A model generated the notes under the pieces. That model was not told the origin of the DNA. It did no database searches and saw only the letters and a list, made by a program, of their open reading frames with translations. The translations under genes were made by a program, and so were the position numbers. Positions 17,341 through 27,178 of a stretch of 64,000 nt of DNA are shown in pieces; the stretch's first letter is position 1; each line of letters starts with the position of its first letter. The stretch is from CAYRDK01 sp043819345 (lineage in GTDB: Bacteria; Omnitrophota; Gorgyraeia; Velamenicoccales; Velamenicoccaceae), in assembly GCA_043819345.1 (NCBI GenBank), contig JBDREX010000007.1, positions 84,132 through 148,131 of the forward strand, given 5' to 3'.

Positions 17341-18321
17341 ATGAATACATTTAGAAGGCTGATCGTCATAATTGTAATTTTTTTAAGCATTTTTTCCTGT
17401 CTGGCTGTTTCCGCTTTTGCTGCAGAAAATAAAACAGGTTTTCATTCTGATTTTAGCAGTTCGGAACTTGAAATTAGAAGCATTATTAAAAATCCCCAAG
17501 TTACTATTGGCGAAAAAATTATTTTTTTAATCAAAGTAAGCGCTTCTAGCTCCATAGAAATCAAAGTTCCGAATTTCAGTGAAAAATTAGATGCGCTAAA
17601 AGTAGAAGATTCGCGCGAATCAGTTCATCCTTTTTTTGGTAAAAGATTTTATACATATAAGTACACATTAAGAGGCTACAAGCCGGGAGAGTATAATCTT
17701 ACTGGCCTTGAAGTCCAATACAGGAAAAAGCCTGATGAGAGTTGGCAAAGCGTTATTATTGGCGATAAGCCGATTATTATCAAAAGTGTCTTAGGTAATG
17801 AGACCGGTGATATTAGAGATATCAAAGGGCCTTTGTTTATAGGGTGGCCGCTTTGGATGTATTTAATTGTTCTTATTATTTTGTTTGGTGGGGCTTGGGC
17901 TGTATTTGTTTGGATGCGGTGTCACAATAGGAAGAGCGTTGATATCGTTGTCCGTGAAAGTGCTACGGCTGTCGCTCTTCGTAGATTAAAAGAGCTAAAG
18001 GATAGAGATTTTATCGGCCGTGGCCTAGTAAAAGAATTCTATTTTCATCTTTCTTTAATTGCTCGTCAATATCTGGAGGATAGGTTTTCTTTAAGGGCGC
18101 CTGAAATGACGACGGAAGAATTTCTCATTCATCTTAAAGATTCAGAATTTCTTTCTGTGGAGCATAAGATGCTTTTAAGAGAATTTCTTTTTAATTGCGA
18201 CTTAGTTAAATTCGCAAAATATTCGCCGACAGCTAAAGAAATAGACCAGGCGTTAATGTCAACGGTAAATCTCATTGAACAGACAAAGCCAGAAGAAATA
18301 CAAGGACAGCAACGGCAATGA
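17341..18321 (+). CDS. Exported, membrane-anchored BatD-like/DUF4381-like protein
   Basis: A 326-residue protein with a Sec signal sequence (about residues 7-28, cleavage near AFAAEN), a beta-rich periplasmic domain (about 40-155), one membrane helix (about 168-192) and a helical cytoplasmic tail with ATAVALRRLKEL and the late FLFNCDLVKFAKYSP segment. The same tail motif, FNDCDMIRYAP, recurs in the large BatD protein of this operon, so the two tails are homologous. It probably helps assemble the Bat complex in the envelope. Its stop overlaps batA (ATGA). No clear ribosome site precedes its ATG. Confidence 0.75.
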   Translation: MNTFRRLIVIIVIFLSIFSCLAVSAFAAENKTGFHSDFSSSELEIRSIIKNPQVTIGEKIIFLIKVSASSSIEIKVPNFSEKLDALKVEDSRESVHPFFGKRFYTYKYTLRGYKPGEYNLTGLEVQYRKKPDESWQSVIIGDKPIIIKSVLGNETGDIRDIKGPLFIGWPLWMYLIVLIILFGGAWAVFVWMRCHNRKSVDIVVRESATAVALRRLKELKDRDFIGRGLVKEFYFHLSLIARQYLEDRFSLRAPEMTTEEFLIHLKDSEFLSVEHKMLLREFLFNCDLVKFAKYSPTAKEIDQALMSTVNLIEQTKPEEIQGQQRQ

Positions 18322-19319
18322 TTTTTCATGACCCTCTTATACTAGTTTTATTGTTTCCCGTTATTGTTTTTTTCGCGTTGGCTTTAAAAAAACGCAAAAA
18401 ACATTACGCGGGAATTCAATTTCCATCAGAGATACTTCTTCGATCTAAAAGGCAAACAGCTCGACTTTTTATGGTGCGGTATCTTATTTTTCTTAGAATT
18501 GCTTGTGCCTGCTTAGTTGTTTTTGCTTTAGCCAGGCCGCAGATGCTCTTAAATGAGTCAGAGGTGAAAACAGAGGGGATTGATATTGTTTTGGCGGTTG
18601 ATTGTTCAACAAGCATGTTGGCAGAAGATTTTAAGCTCCATGGTAAAAGAAAAAGCCGCCTTGATGTTACCAAAGATGTTATGGAGGAATTTATCAGAAT
18701 GAGGCCTGATGATAGGCTGGCATTAGTGGCTTTTGCCGGAGAAGCTTATACGGTTTGTCCGCTTACGCTTGATCATGCGTGGCTCTTGGAAAACCTTAAA
18801 AGGATCCATGCGGGGATGCTTGAAGATGGTACAGCTATTGGCATGGGCATAACTGTGAGCTTAAATCGCCTGAAGGAATCCCGTGCCAAGAATAAAATTG
18901 TAATACTTTTAACGGACGGAAGAAATAATGTCGGTAAAATCTCTCCTGAAACGGCGGCTCAGGCAGCTAAAGCCCTGAAGGTAAAAATTTATACGATAGG
19001 CGCTGGGAGTAAAGGCCTTGTACCTTATCCTTTTCAGAATATCTTTGGAAAGGTTGTTTATAGGTCTATTGAGATAGACATTGATGAAAAGACGCTAATT
19101 GATATTGCAAATACGACAGAGGCGAGATACTTCAGGGCTACAGATACGCAGTCTTTAAGAAAAATATATCAGGAAATTGATAAGCTAGAGAAAGTGACTT
19201 TTCAGGAAAAAGGTTATCAGCAATACCGTGAACTTTTTACTCCTTTTTTGGTTGTCGCTTTAATCCTTCTTTTTCTTGAAATAGCCCTGAAGGCAACTTT
19301 CTTAAGGATTATTCCATGA
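18318..19319 (+). CDS. batA: BatA-like VWA membrane protein
   Basis: A 333-residue protein with two N-terminal helices (about 5-22 and 53-72), a large VWA domain with the MIDAS motif DCSTS (about residue 93), the partner threonine in EDGTAIG and the acidic LLTDGRNN motif (about 196-203), and a C-terminal helix (about 306-325). The VWA domain faces the periplasm. Bat proteins were named in Bacteroides for aerotolerance, but their molecular role remains unclear. The gene overlaps both neighbours by four bases (ATGA). Confidence 0.9.
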   Translation: MIFHDPLILVLLFPVIVFFALALKKRKKHYAGIQFPSEILLRSKRQTARLFMVRYLIFLRIACACLVVFALARPQMLLNESEVKTEGIDIVLAVDCSTSMLAEDFKLHGKRKSRLDVTKDVMEEFIRMRPDDRLALVAFAGEAYTVCPLTLDHAWLLENLKRIHAGMLEDGTAIGMGITVSLNRLKESRAKNKIVILLTDGRNNVGKISPETAAQAAKALKVKIYTIGAGSKGLVPYPFQNIFGKVVYRSIEIDIDEKTLIDIANTTEARYFRATDTQSLRKIYQEIDKLEKVTFQEKGYQQYRELFTPFLVVALILLFLEIALKATFLRIIP

Positions 19320-20326
19320 TAAAATTTGCTGATTCCATATGGTTGTACGGTTACATTTTTTTAATATTCTTGCTTTTCTTCCTTTTTTGGTCTTTTAAGA
19401 AACAGCAACGGCTTCAAGAACGCTTTGCTCAAAAAGAACTTTTGCCGTACCTTATGTTTTCCCTTAATGTTAAAAAGCGCAAAATGAAATTAATTTTATT
19501 GTTTTCTTTTTTTGCACTAAGTATCTTTTCACTTATGAGGCCGCAGTGGGGATTTCAATGGCGACAGATGCCAAAACAGGGAGTCAACTTTTTAATAGCA
19601 CTCGATGCTTCTAAAAGCATGCTTTCGGAAGATATTAAGCCTAATCGTCTGGAAAGATCAAAGCTGGCGATAGGCGACCTGGTAAAAAAGCTTACGGGTG
19701 ACAGGGTAGGACTCCTTGTTTTTACCAGTAGAGCTTTTTTGCAGTGCCCGTTAACATCTGACTACAGCGGGTTTTTAACAACTCTCAAAGATGTTAATGT
19801 TAATCTCTTGCCTCACGGCGGTACATCATTAACAGATGCCATTAAAGAATCATTGGCTGTTTATAAGGATGTGCCCGGTAAAAATAAGATTTTAATTGTC
19901 ATAACAGATGGAGAAAATCACGAAGGTGATCCGTTAAAAATGGCACAAGAGGCAAAGAATGCTGATATCGCGATTTACTGTATAGGCATAGGTACACGGG
20001 AAGGCGATTTGATACCATTTGTGGATAGAGAAGGAAAGAAGGCTTTCCTAAAGGACAAACAAGGAAATGTCGTAAAAAGCCATATGAATGAAGACCTACT
20101 TAAAAAAATTGCCTTGATGACAGGGGGAAGCTATATTCGGGCTAATTCGGTAGATTTTGGATTATTGAGAATTTATGAGGAGAAAGTATCCAGGCTTGAA
20201 AAAGTTGAATTAAAGAGCAAAAGAATCAAGGTCTATGAAGACAGATTTCAAATATTTTTGAGCATTGCTCTAGTGTTCTTGATTTTTGAATTTTTTATTG
20301 ATGAAAAATTGCATGATGCTGCATAA
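19316..20326 (+). CDS. batB: BatB-like VWA membrane protein
   Basis: A 336-residue paralogue of BatA with the same plan: N-terminal helices (about 8-25 and 55-72), a VWA domain with MIDAS DASKS (about residue 93), GGTSLTDA, and ITDGENHEGDP (about 196-206), then a C-terminal helix (about 312-330). In this family BatA and BatB are thought to form a hetero-complex in the inner membrane with MoxR and DUF58 on the cytoplasmic side. It overlaps batA by four bases. Confidence 0.9.
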   Translation: MIKFADSIWLYGYIFLIFLLFFLFWSFKKQQRLQERFAQKELLPYLMFSLNVKKRKMKLILLFSFFALSIFSLMRPQWGFQWRQMPKQGVNFLIALDASKSMLSEDIKPNRLERSKLAIGDLVKKLTGDRVGLLVFTSRAFLQCPLTSDYSGFLTTLKDVNVNLLPHGGTSLTDAIKESLAVYKDVPGKNKILIVITDGENHEGDPLKMAQEAKNADIAIYCIGIGTREGDLIPFVDREGKKAFLKDKQGNVVKSHMNEDLLKKIALMTGGSYIRANSVDFGLLRIYEEKVSRLEKVELKSKRIKVYEDRFQIFLSIALVFLIFEFFIDEKLHDAA

Positions 20327-20338
20327 AATTATTCTGTT

Positions 20339-21220
20339 ATGATAGAACGAAGATCATTAAGCCAGTCTAACAAAAGATTTTCATTGTTTTTAGGAGTCAT
20401 ACTATATTGTTTGGTATGGCCTGGTTCAACTCATGCCGCTTCAATATCAACAAAAAATAATGATGCTAATAAACTGTATTTACAAGGCGAATATGACCAA
20501 GCGCTGGATTCTTATAATGAAGCTTTGTCTAAATCCCCACATTCAGAGCTTTTGAATTTTAACACCGCGGCGGCTTACTATAAAAAAGGAGATTATGAAA
20601 AAGCCAGGGAATTGTTTGCAAAAGCTCTAGTAGCACAGGACAAAAAACTCGAATCAAAAGCTGCATATAACATTGGGAATTGCTTATTTAAAGAATCACA
20701 ATTAAAACAAAAAGATAAGTTAAGTCAGTCTGTTGACTATTTGAATGAAGCACTCGCGTATTATCAAAGAGCCATAGAATTAAATGAAAAAGATGAAGAT
20801 GCGAAATTTAATTATGAGTTAGCGGACAAGAAACTTCAAGAAGCAAAGCAAGAGTTAAATAAACAGCAAAAGCAGCAACAGAAAGAAGGTAAGCAGCAAC
20901 AGAAAGAAGATCAAGAGGCTCAAAGCACACAAGGACAGCAGCAACAACAGCAGCAGGAAGAAGATCAGGAGCAGACATCGTCTGAGTCCAGGGAATCTCA
21001 ACAAGGGCAGGAGCAGAAAGATCAAGAAGAAGCGCAAAATAATCAGTCTAAGGAAGACAAAACAAAAGGTGATGCTCAGCAATTCTCTCAAGAAGCGCGG
21101 GAGATGAATGAAGAAGAAGCAAAGATGCTTATAAACGCGTATGCGCACGAAGGATTGCGGTTAGATTTATTTGATCGCCAATCATTAAAAAATGAACCAG
21201 ATGTTGAAAAAGACTGGTAG
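20339..21220 (+). CDS. batC: BatC-like TPR protein with Gln/Glu-rich coil
   Basis: A 293-residue exported protein. A signal segment spans about residues 14-33. Three TPR-type repeats follow (about 40-170; NDANKLYLQGEYDQALDSYN, AAYYKKGDYEKARELF and the ALAYYQRAIELN repeat). The next 100 residues are a low-complexity Gln, Glu, Lys and Ser tract that is likely an extended linker or coiled coil. A short C-terminal motif (EAKMLINAY) closes the protein. It probably scaffolds the periplasmic part of the Bat complex. The low-complexity tract also gives an artificial long antisense reading frame. Confidence 0.8.
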   Translation: MIERRSLSQSNKRFSLFLGVILYCLVWPGSTHAASISTKNNDANKLYLQGEYDQALDSYNEALSKSPHSELLNFNTAAAYYKKGDYEKARELFAKALVAQDKKLESKAAYNIGNCLFKESQLKQKDKLSQSVDYLNEALAYYQRAIELNEKDEDAKFNYELADKKLQEAKQELNKQQKQQQKEGKQQQKEDQEAQSTQGQQQQQQQEEDQEQTSSESRESQQGQEQKDQEEAQNNQSKEDKTKGDAQQFSQEAREMNEEEAKMLINAYAHEGLRLDLFDRQSLKNEPDVEKDW

Positions 21221-21229
21221 AATAAGTTC

Positions 21230-23113
21230 ATGAATCCATTAAGATTATTTTTAAAATCAAAGTTGTTTTACTGGAATACAAAAAGGCCCAAGCGAAAGAA
21301 TTCGATTTTGTTGCGCGCGGTCATCTTTCTTTTTTTTGGCATGATGATTCCTTGTTGTACAGCTCAGGATTTTTCTTTTGACGCCTCTGTTGATAGAAAC
21401 CAGGCTTCTATAGGTGATGCAGTAGAGCTTAGCTTTAATTTTTCGGGGGTGTCTCGTATGCCTGCACCTGAAACGCCCACTATTGAAGGATTTCAAGTTC
21501 GTTATTTAGGCCCGTCAACGCGGCTTTCTATGGTTAATGGGCAAGTTGAGCAGTCTGTGACACACCGCTATCTTTTAGTCCCCTTAAAAGAAGGTGTTTT
21601 TCGTCTGGGTCCTTTTACTATTACGCACAAGGGCACAGTTTATACCTCGCAGGAAATCAAATTAACCATTACACAGGGTTCTGCTTCACAGAACCTGCCG
21701 TCTTCTTCAATGCAAAATACAAGCGAAGGTCTTAATGATAAGATCTTTTTGCAGTTGGAAGCTGAAAAAACAAAAGTGTACCTAAATGAAGCGATACCCT
21801 TAACAGTAACTCTTTATGCGCGAGGTATCGCTGTTAGAGATATTCAATATCCTGAATTTAGCACTCCGGGATTTACAGTAGATGTTTTTGATCCTCCCTT
21901 GCAATTTCGTCAGACATTAAATGGCAAAGTTTATGAAGCTATCCAGTTCAAAACGAAATTATTCGCGGCTCGGACCGGTGATTTTACTTTAGGCCCTGCG
22001 CATATAAAATGCAATCTCCTCATAAGGAGAGCAAATGGGGGCAGAAGCAGCAGTTTTGATAGTTTTTTTGACCAGGGATTTCTTAATAATTTTTTTGGCG
22101 CGTATGAGAATATGCCGATGGATTTAAAATCTTCTGTAGTGTCTTTGACGGTTCTACCATTTCCTCAAGAGAACAAGCCTAAGGATTTTAATGGAGCTGT
22201 CGGCGATTTTGTGTTTATGGCCACGGCTTCTCCGAAAGAGGTTAACGTTGGAGATCCTATAACTATTAAAATGGTTGTTAAAGGTGATGGAAATTTTAAC
22301 GCTGTATCATGCCCTAAGCTGGAGGAAACGGAGGGATTTAAAGTATACGAACCACAAATGAAACAGGGGGAAGGAGAAAGGGTTTTTGAGCAGATTGTTT
22401 TGCCACGCAATGAAACAATCTATGAAATCCCGGTAATCTCTTTTAGTTTTTTTAACCCTCGCCTTAATAAATATGAGACTCTCCTAAAGGGGCCTTTTCC
22501 TATTAAAGTTAATGCCACAGGCGAAGAAAAAAAGTCCGTTTTTGTTGAACCTGCCCAAGCTTCATTGAAACAGGAGGAGCCCGAAGAAGTTCTAGGCAAG
22601 GATATTGTTTTTATTAAAACAGCTCTTGGAAATCTAAAAAGACAAAACAGCTATCTTTATAAATCTTTCTCCTTTTGGTTTGTCAATGGTATGAGCTTAA
22701 TGGTTTTTTTAGCGATTGCGCTTTGGGCTAGTAGAAACGAGAAGTTACGAACAAATATCGCTTATGCTAGGCGGTTACAGGCACCAAGAAGAGCAAAGAA
22801 ATGCCTAAGCGAAGCACAAAAATTTCTTAAAAATGGCAATATTAAAGATTTTTATGACGCTGTTTTTAAGTTGCTTCGGGAGTATCTAGGTGATAAATTT
22901 CAACTTACTTGTGCGGCTATTACAGGTGAGGTCATTCAAGAAAAATTGAAACAAAATAATGTTTCTTCTGATATTCTTGAAAAGCTGAACAGCTTATTCA
23001 ATGATTGCGATATGATTCGTTATGCTCCTGCTGTATTTGATGAGCGCAAGATGAAATCCAGCTTTGAAGACCTGCGAGCATGCTTAATGTATTTGGAAAA
23101 AAACAGGATTTAA
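21230..23113 (+). CDS. batD: BatD-like envelope protein
   Basis: A 627-residue protein of the BatD/oxygen-tolerance family. A signal segment lies at about residues 27-45, after an unusually long basic N-terminus. Three beta-sandwich-like repeats span about 50-430, the first beginning DASVDRNQASIGDAVELSF. A membrane helix is at about 478-500, and the cytoplasmic tail has the helical LREYLGDKFQL and FNDCDMIRYAP motifs shared with the smaller BatD-like protein of this operon. It presumably recruits the VWA proteins from the periplasmic side. Confidence 0.85.
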   Translation: MNPLRLFLKSKLFYWNTKRPKRKNSILLRAVIFLFFGMMIPCCTAQDFSFDASVDRNQASIGDAVELSFNFSGVSRMPAPETPTIEGFQVRYLGPSTRLSMVNGQVEQSVTHRYLLVPLKEGVFRLGPFTITHKGTVYTSQEIKLTITQGSASQNLPSSSMQNTSEGLNDKIFLQLEAEKTKVYLNEAIPLTVTLYARGIAVRDIQYPEFSTPGFTVDVFDPPLQFRQTLNGKVYEAIQFKTKLFAARTGDFTLGPAHIKCNLLIRRANGGRSSSFDSFFDQGFLNNFFGAYENMPMDLKSSVVSLTVLPFPQENKPKDFNGAVGDFVFMATASPKEVNVGDPITIKMVVKGDGNFNAVSCPKLEETEGFKVYEPQMKQGEGERVFEQIVLPRNETIYEIPVISFSFFNPRLNKYETLLKGPFPIKVNATGEEKKSVFVEPAQASLKQEEPEEVLGKDIVFIKTALGNLKRQNSYLYKSFSFWFVNGMSLMVFLAIALWASRNEKLRTNIAYARRLQAPRRAKKCLSEAQKFLKNGNIKDFYDAVFKLLREYLGDKFQLTCAAITGEVIQEKLKQNNVSSDILEKLNSLFNDCDMIRYAPAVFDERKMKSSFEDLRACLMYLEKNRI

Positions 23114-23114
23114 T

Positions 23115-23963
23115 ATGACTCATTTTCAAAAATTTGATAAATCTATAAAAAACTTTTTATTTCAACGATTTCGGTTGCCGGTGAAATTGGCTGCCCATAC
23201 TATTCTGTTTTTTGTTCTGATCAACATCCCTATGGTGGTAGATGTGCACGCGGCTTCTATTTTAAAAAATTGTCCTGTTACAGAAAGCTCTATCTTTAAC
23301 ACGGCTAATGATCTTTACAAAGAGGGAAAGTATGAAGAGGCTATCACGGAGTACAAAAAAATAGAAAAAACAGGATTTGAAAGCGGCAATCTATATTTTA
23401 ATCTTGGCAATTGCTATTTTAAAAAGGGCAAGCTTGGAAACGCAATTCTTTACTATGAAAAAGCCAAGAAGCTTTTACCTCGAGATGGTGATTTAAAATT
23501 AAATTTTGAATTGGCAAAATCCAGGGTATCCGGTTATACGATAACATTAAGACAGTCTTTTTTTTCTAGAGTGGCCGAGTTTCTATTTCAGGGATTAACT
23601 ATTGATGAATTAACGATGTGCGTATCCGCGTGTTTTATTATTTGCCTGGGCATTTTTCTGGCATGGTTTTATCGCTTACCATTCTGTGCACACCTTAAAC
23701 CTGTTATTTTTATTTTAGCGGCGTTTTTTATTTTTGGATGTATCGCATTAACAGAAAAAATTAGTTTTATTGGCAAAGAAGCTATTGTATTGAAGCCCCA
23801 GGTTTATGTTAGGTTTGAGCCGTTTAAGAAAGCAACTGTATTTTTTGAATTGCCTCAGGGAGCAAAGGTTGAAGTCTTACAGAAAAAAGATAATTGGGTA
23901 AAAATTGAAAGACGAGATGGTAAAGCGGGTTGGACCACGCAAGAATCATTGGGTTATATCTAG
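23115..23963 (+). CDS. batE: BatE-like TPR and SH3b protein
   Basis: A 282-residue protein: signal or anchor segment (about 28-46), TPR units (about 60-140, including NLGNCYFKKGKLGNAILYYE), two membrane helices (about 172-192 and 198-217), and a C-terminal bacterial SH3 domain (about 225-282, VYVRFEPFKKATVFFELPQG then a conserved W). This layout matches BatE. The SH3b domain may bind peptidoglycan or a partner. It closes the operon, with malQ following after 27 bases. Confidence 0.82.
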   Translation: MTHFQKFDKSIKNFLFQRFRLPVKLAAHTILFFVLINIPMVVDVHAASILKNCPVTESSIFNTANDLYKEGKYEEAITEYKKIEKTGFESGNLYFNLGNCYFKKGKLGNAILYYEKAKKLLPRDGDLKLNFELAKSRVSGYTITLRQSFFSRVAEFLFQGLTIDELTMCVSACFIICLGIFLAWFYRLPFCAHLKPVIFILAAFFIFGCIALTEKISFIGKEAIVLKPQVYVRFEPFKKATVFFELPQGAKVEVLQKKDNWVKIERRDGKAGWTTQESLGYI

Positions 23964-23990
23964 CCAGCGCTGTTTTAAAAGAGGAGTATT

Positions 23991-25826
23991 ATGCAAGATA
24001 GCTATGATTATAAATATTTGTTATCTACGGCTTCGGGTTTGTTGTGGCAGCGCATGGGAGCGGTTAGACGTGCCGGTGTTGCTGTGCCGCTTTTTTCCCT
24101 ATATTCATCCAAAAGTATGGGGATTGGTGATTTATTTGATCTGAAACTTTTAGTAGATTGGTGTGAGGCCTGTGCCATGAGCATTATTCAGCTTTTACCT
24201 ATGAATGATGTTGGTTTCACTTTTAGGCCTTATGATGCGCAAAGTACTTTTGCTCTTGATCCGGTTTATTTAGCTCTCGGAGAGCTCATAGATGTGGATT
24301 TAACCGCTTTTAAAGATGATTTTAATGCTGTAAAACAAAAATTTTCTTTTAAGAATAGAGACCGCGTTGATTATGGGATTAAATCAGCCAAGCTAAAAAT
24401 TCTCTGGAAAATTTTTAAAACAGTTGTTAATAAGAACTGTCCTGATTTTGAGACTTATATTCAGCATAACTCTTATTGGCTGGATGACTATGCCCTTTTT
24501 AAAGTTATCAAAGAAAAAAATAACGAGATGTCTTGGGAGGGGTGGAGTGAAGGTTTAAAACATAGAAATCCAGAAACAATTTCTGTTCTCAAAGCGGAAT
24601 ATAGAGAAGATGTCAGATTTCATCAATGGCTTCAATGGCAGCTTTTTTCGCAGTTTCGGATCATAAAAGATTACGCAAGGAAAAAAAATGTTTTTTTGTT
24701 TGGAGACTTGCCGTTCTTAGTCTCTCGTGATAGCGCTGATGTTTGGTCACATCAGGATTATTTTAAGCTTGATTTGGCTTCAGGCGCTCCTGCGGACATG
24801 CTTTATTCTAAAGGCCAAAGGTGGGGCATGCCTCCCTATAATTGGCATAATATTGCTAACCATTCTTATGATTATTTAAAAGAAAAATTAAAATATGCTC
24901 AGAATTTTTATGACCTTTACCGCATTGACCATGTTGTTGGTATCTTTCGTGTTTGGACCATTTCTCTTTCTGAGCCGTTAGAACATGATGGCTTAAATGG
25001 TGTTTTTGACCCACCGCAGGAAGAATTATGGGAACAGCACGGAAGAAATATTCTATCAATCATGGTAGATAATGCCGATATGTTGGCCTGTGCTGAAGAT
25101 TTAGGAACCGTCCCAGATTGTTGTTTTAGGGTTTTAGAAGAATTGGGTATCCCGGGAATAGATATTCAGCGATGGATGCGAGATTGGAAGGGAAATTTTG
25201 ATTTTAAAAATGTGAAAGATTATAGAAAAAATTCTTTAGCTGTTATTGCGACTCATGATATGAGCAATCTTTGCGCCTGGTGGAAATATGAGGCAGCAAC
25301 GATTGATAAGGGGCTATTTGAGAGAAAATGCGCACAACGCGGAATCGCCTTTGAAACGATTAAAGACAAGCTTTTTAATATTAAAAAATCTTTTCACGGC
25401 AGGTTGAGGTGGAAAAAATCTATAGACAGTGTTACAAAACTACTGGAAATATTAGAGCTGGATGCGGCTTCAGCAGATGATTTTGTTCACTTATATCGGG
25501 AATCTTTCGATGAGAAGGAAAAATTTCTTAATTTTCTACAAGTTAAAAAGGGCTCAATGGAAAGTAACTATCCTTTGGATTTTATTAAAAAAGCTCTTTA
25601 TGCATCCAGTCAGAGCGCGTCCATATTTAATATTCAGCTTATCTTTGATTGGTTGTTTTTGGGATTACCATTTACTCAGGATCCTTGGAGCCTGCGAATA
25701 AACTATCCGGGCACAATGAGCGATGAAAATTGGTCTCAAATCCTGCCGCTACCGCTTGAAAATATGCTGACCTTGCCATTGAATAACGACATTAAAAAAA
25801 TCAATAAAAGCACGCAGAGATGTTGA
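23991..25826 (+). CDS. malQ: 4-alpha-glucanotransferase
   Basis: A 611-residue GH77 amylomaltase that moves alpha-1,4-glucan segments between maltodextrins or glycogen. The catalytic nucleophile Asp is in LYRIDHVVG (about residue 308), the acid/base Glu in ACAEDLGTVP (about 355), and the third Asp in IATHDMSN (about 424). The donor loop QRWGMPPYNW is present. ATG at 23991 follows GAGGAG. With the galT pair and trioses genes this suggests a glycogen or maltodextrin store. The protein is of normal length for GH77 (somewhat over 500-650 residues). Confidence 0.92.
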   Translation: MQDSYDYKYLLSTASGLLWQRMGAVRRAGVAVPLFSLYSSKSMGIGDLFDLKLLVDWCEACAMSIIQLLPMNDVGFTFRPYDAQSTFALDPVYLALGELIDVDLTAFKDDFNAVKQKFSFKNRDRVDYGIKSAKLKILWKIFKTVVNKNCPDFETYIQHNSYWLDDYALFKVIKEKNNEMSWEGWSEGLKHRNPETISVLKAEYREDVRFHQWLQWQLFSQFRIIKDYARKKNVFLFGDLPFLVSRDSADVWSHQDYFKLDLASGAPADMLYSKGQRWGMPPYNWHNIANHSYDYLKEKLKYAQNFYDLYRIDHVVGIFRVWTISLSEPLEHDGLNGVFDPPQEELWEQHGRNILSIMVDNADMLACAEDLGTVPDCCFRVLEELGIPGIDIQRWMRDWKGNFDFKNVKDYRKNSLAVIATHDMSNLCAWWKYEAATIDKGLFERKCAQRGIAFETIKDKLFNIKKSFHGRLRWKKSIDSVTKLLEILELDAASADDFVHLYRESFDEKEKFLNFLQVKKGSMESNYPLDFIKKALYASSQSASIFNIQLIFDWLFLGLPFTQDPWSLRINYPGTMSDENWSQILPLPLENMLTLPLNNDIKKINKSTQRC

Positions 25827-25830
25827 GGCT

Positions 25831-27093
25831 ATGAGAAAGAATCAATTTATAGCCATTGGTGATGTTTTCGACAAGCTTTCTTTTTTCTGTCTCATCTTTA
25901 CTCTCTTTTTCTTGCCCATCTATAATTCTTATACGAGCATTGGCATAGGCTTGGCACTTTTCTTTTTCTTAATCAGAATCCTTTTTCATTTTAAACAAAG
26001 ACAAATGTTTGGTTTGAATGTTTTTTTATACGCCTTTTTTTTGGTGGCTGTGATCTCGCTCTTTTATACCGTTGACAGCAGAGAAAGCCTGATTGGCTTG
26101 AGAAAATTGACTATGCAGATGGTTTTGTATTTGGCATGCATAAATTGCTTTAATACAAGAAAAAGAGTTTCCTGGACAATTTTCTTTTTTATTTTTTCAG
26201 CATTCGTTGTTTCCCTGGATGGTTTTTACCAATTTATGACAAATCTAGATTGGTTTTCGGCTAGGTCGGTTATCACTTATCCTGAATGGGGCATCAAAAG
26301 AATAACCGCTTCTTTTCATGAGGCTGGTGCTCTTGGCATTTACCTTGGTACCGCTGTTTCATCTTCCTGGGCCCTTGTTTTTTTTAGTGACTGGACGATA
26401 CGAAGGAAAGTGCTGCTTGGATGTGTTGCCCTTCTAATAACCCTTGCCTTAATTCTTACGTTGGCTCCAGGGGCTGCTTTTGGAATTATAGCCGCTTTTT
26501 TATTTTACGTTGGCTATGTTAAGGGATGGAAAAAGTTATTTTATCTTCTTCCTTTAACAGCACTGTCATTTTTTCTATTACCAAGGGCTGCTATAGGTTC
26601 TTTTTTGACAACGATTTATGGAAGATTATATATGTGGAAAGTCGGATTAAAAATTATTATAGATCACCCTTTTCTTGGCAGTGGATTAAGGACTTTTCCT
26701 GTGAAATATCAACAATTATGCCCTCCGGGCTATCCTTTCTATAGAGAAGGTGCGCCTTACGCGCACAATATGTATATTCAGATGATTTCAGAACTTGGAC
26801 TCATCGGTTTTATCTTTTTTGGGCTTTTTTTGCTCAAAGTTTTTTCCTCCTTGGTTATGCTCTCCAGGAAAACAAAAGATCCTTTACAGAAAGCTTTCAT
26901 TTTGGCTTTCCTTGGTGCTTTAATTACATATCTGACTCATGGCTGCCTTGAATCCAGCTTTTATACTTCTCAAGGAGGGCTCCTATTCTGGTTCATAGTC
27001 GGTATATTGGTAAGCTTAGAGCTAATAAATAAGAAACCCTTCTCAGAAGGAAGAATTATGATGAATAGGCATGAAAAAAAGTTAATTTATTAA
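25831..27093 (+). CDS. O-antigen ligase/polymerase-like membrane protein
   Basis: A 420-residue protein with about eleven hydrophobic helices and a large loop at about 285-320 containing GSGLRTFPVKYQ and APYAHNMYIQMISELGLIG, the pattern of the Wzy_C (O-antigen ligase/polymerase) domain. Such proteins attach or polymerise lipid-linked polysaccharide on the periplasmic face of the inner membrane. The start lies five bases after the malQ stop. Ligase and polymerase cannot be told apart from sequence alone. The gene is separated from the main polysaccharide block at 1-9 kb. Confidence 0.82.
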   Translation: MRKNQFIAIGDVFDKLSFFCLIFTLFFLPIYNSYTSIGIGLALFFFLIRILFHFKQRQMFGLNVFLYAFFLVAVISLFYTVDSRESLIGLRKLTMQMVLYLACINCFNTRKRVSWTIFFFIFSAFVVSLDGFYQFMTNLDWFSARSVITYPEWGIKRITASFHEAGALGIYLGTAVSSSWALVFFSDWTIRRKVLLGCVALLITLALILTLAPGAAFGIIAAFLFYVGYVKGWKKLFYLLPLTALSFFLLPRAAIGSFLTTIYGRLYMWKVGLKIIIDHPFLGSGLRTFPVKYQQLCPPGYPFYREGAPYAHNMYIQMISELGLIGFIFFGLFLLKVFSSLVMLSRKTKDPLQKAFILAFLGALITYLTHGCLESSFYTSQGGLLFWFIVGILVSLELINKKPFSEGRIMMNRHEKKLIY

Positions 27094-27100
27094 AAAATTA

Positions 27101-27128
27101 TTGCTTTTTAAGGCACCTATAATATAAT
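27101..27128 (+). promoter_or_regulatory. Candidate promoter upstream of the secreted GIGT protein
   Basis: TTGCTT at 27101-27106 and TATAAT at 27123-27128 with a 16-base spacer, about 50 bases before the ATG at 27179. A second overlapping TATAAT at 27118 is too close to the -35 box. It could be the main promoter of the whole Hxs island if transcription reads through. Confidence 0.45.
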
Positions 27129-27178
27129 GTAAAGTAATATACGTATCTTTAACGTAATCCTTCAAAATAAGGAAAAAA

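Noticed and set aside
20855..21148. A 97-residue antisense frame rich in Leu and Phe
   Set aside because: It is the mirror image of the Gln/Glu-rich tract of the BatC-like gene and has no ribosome site or family features.
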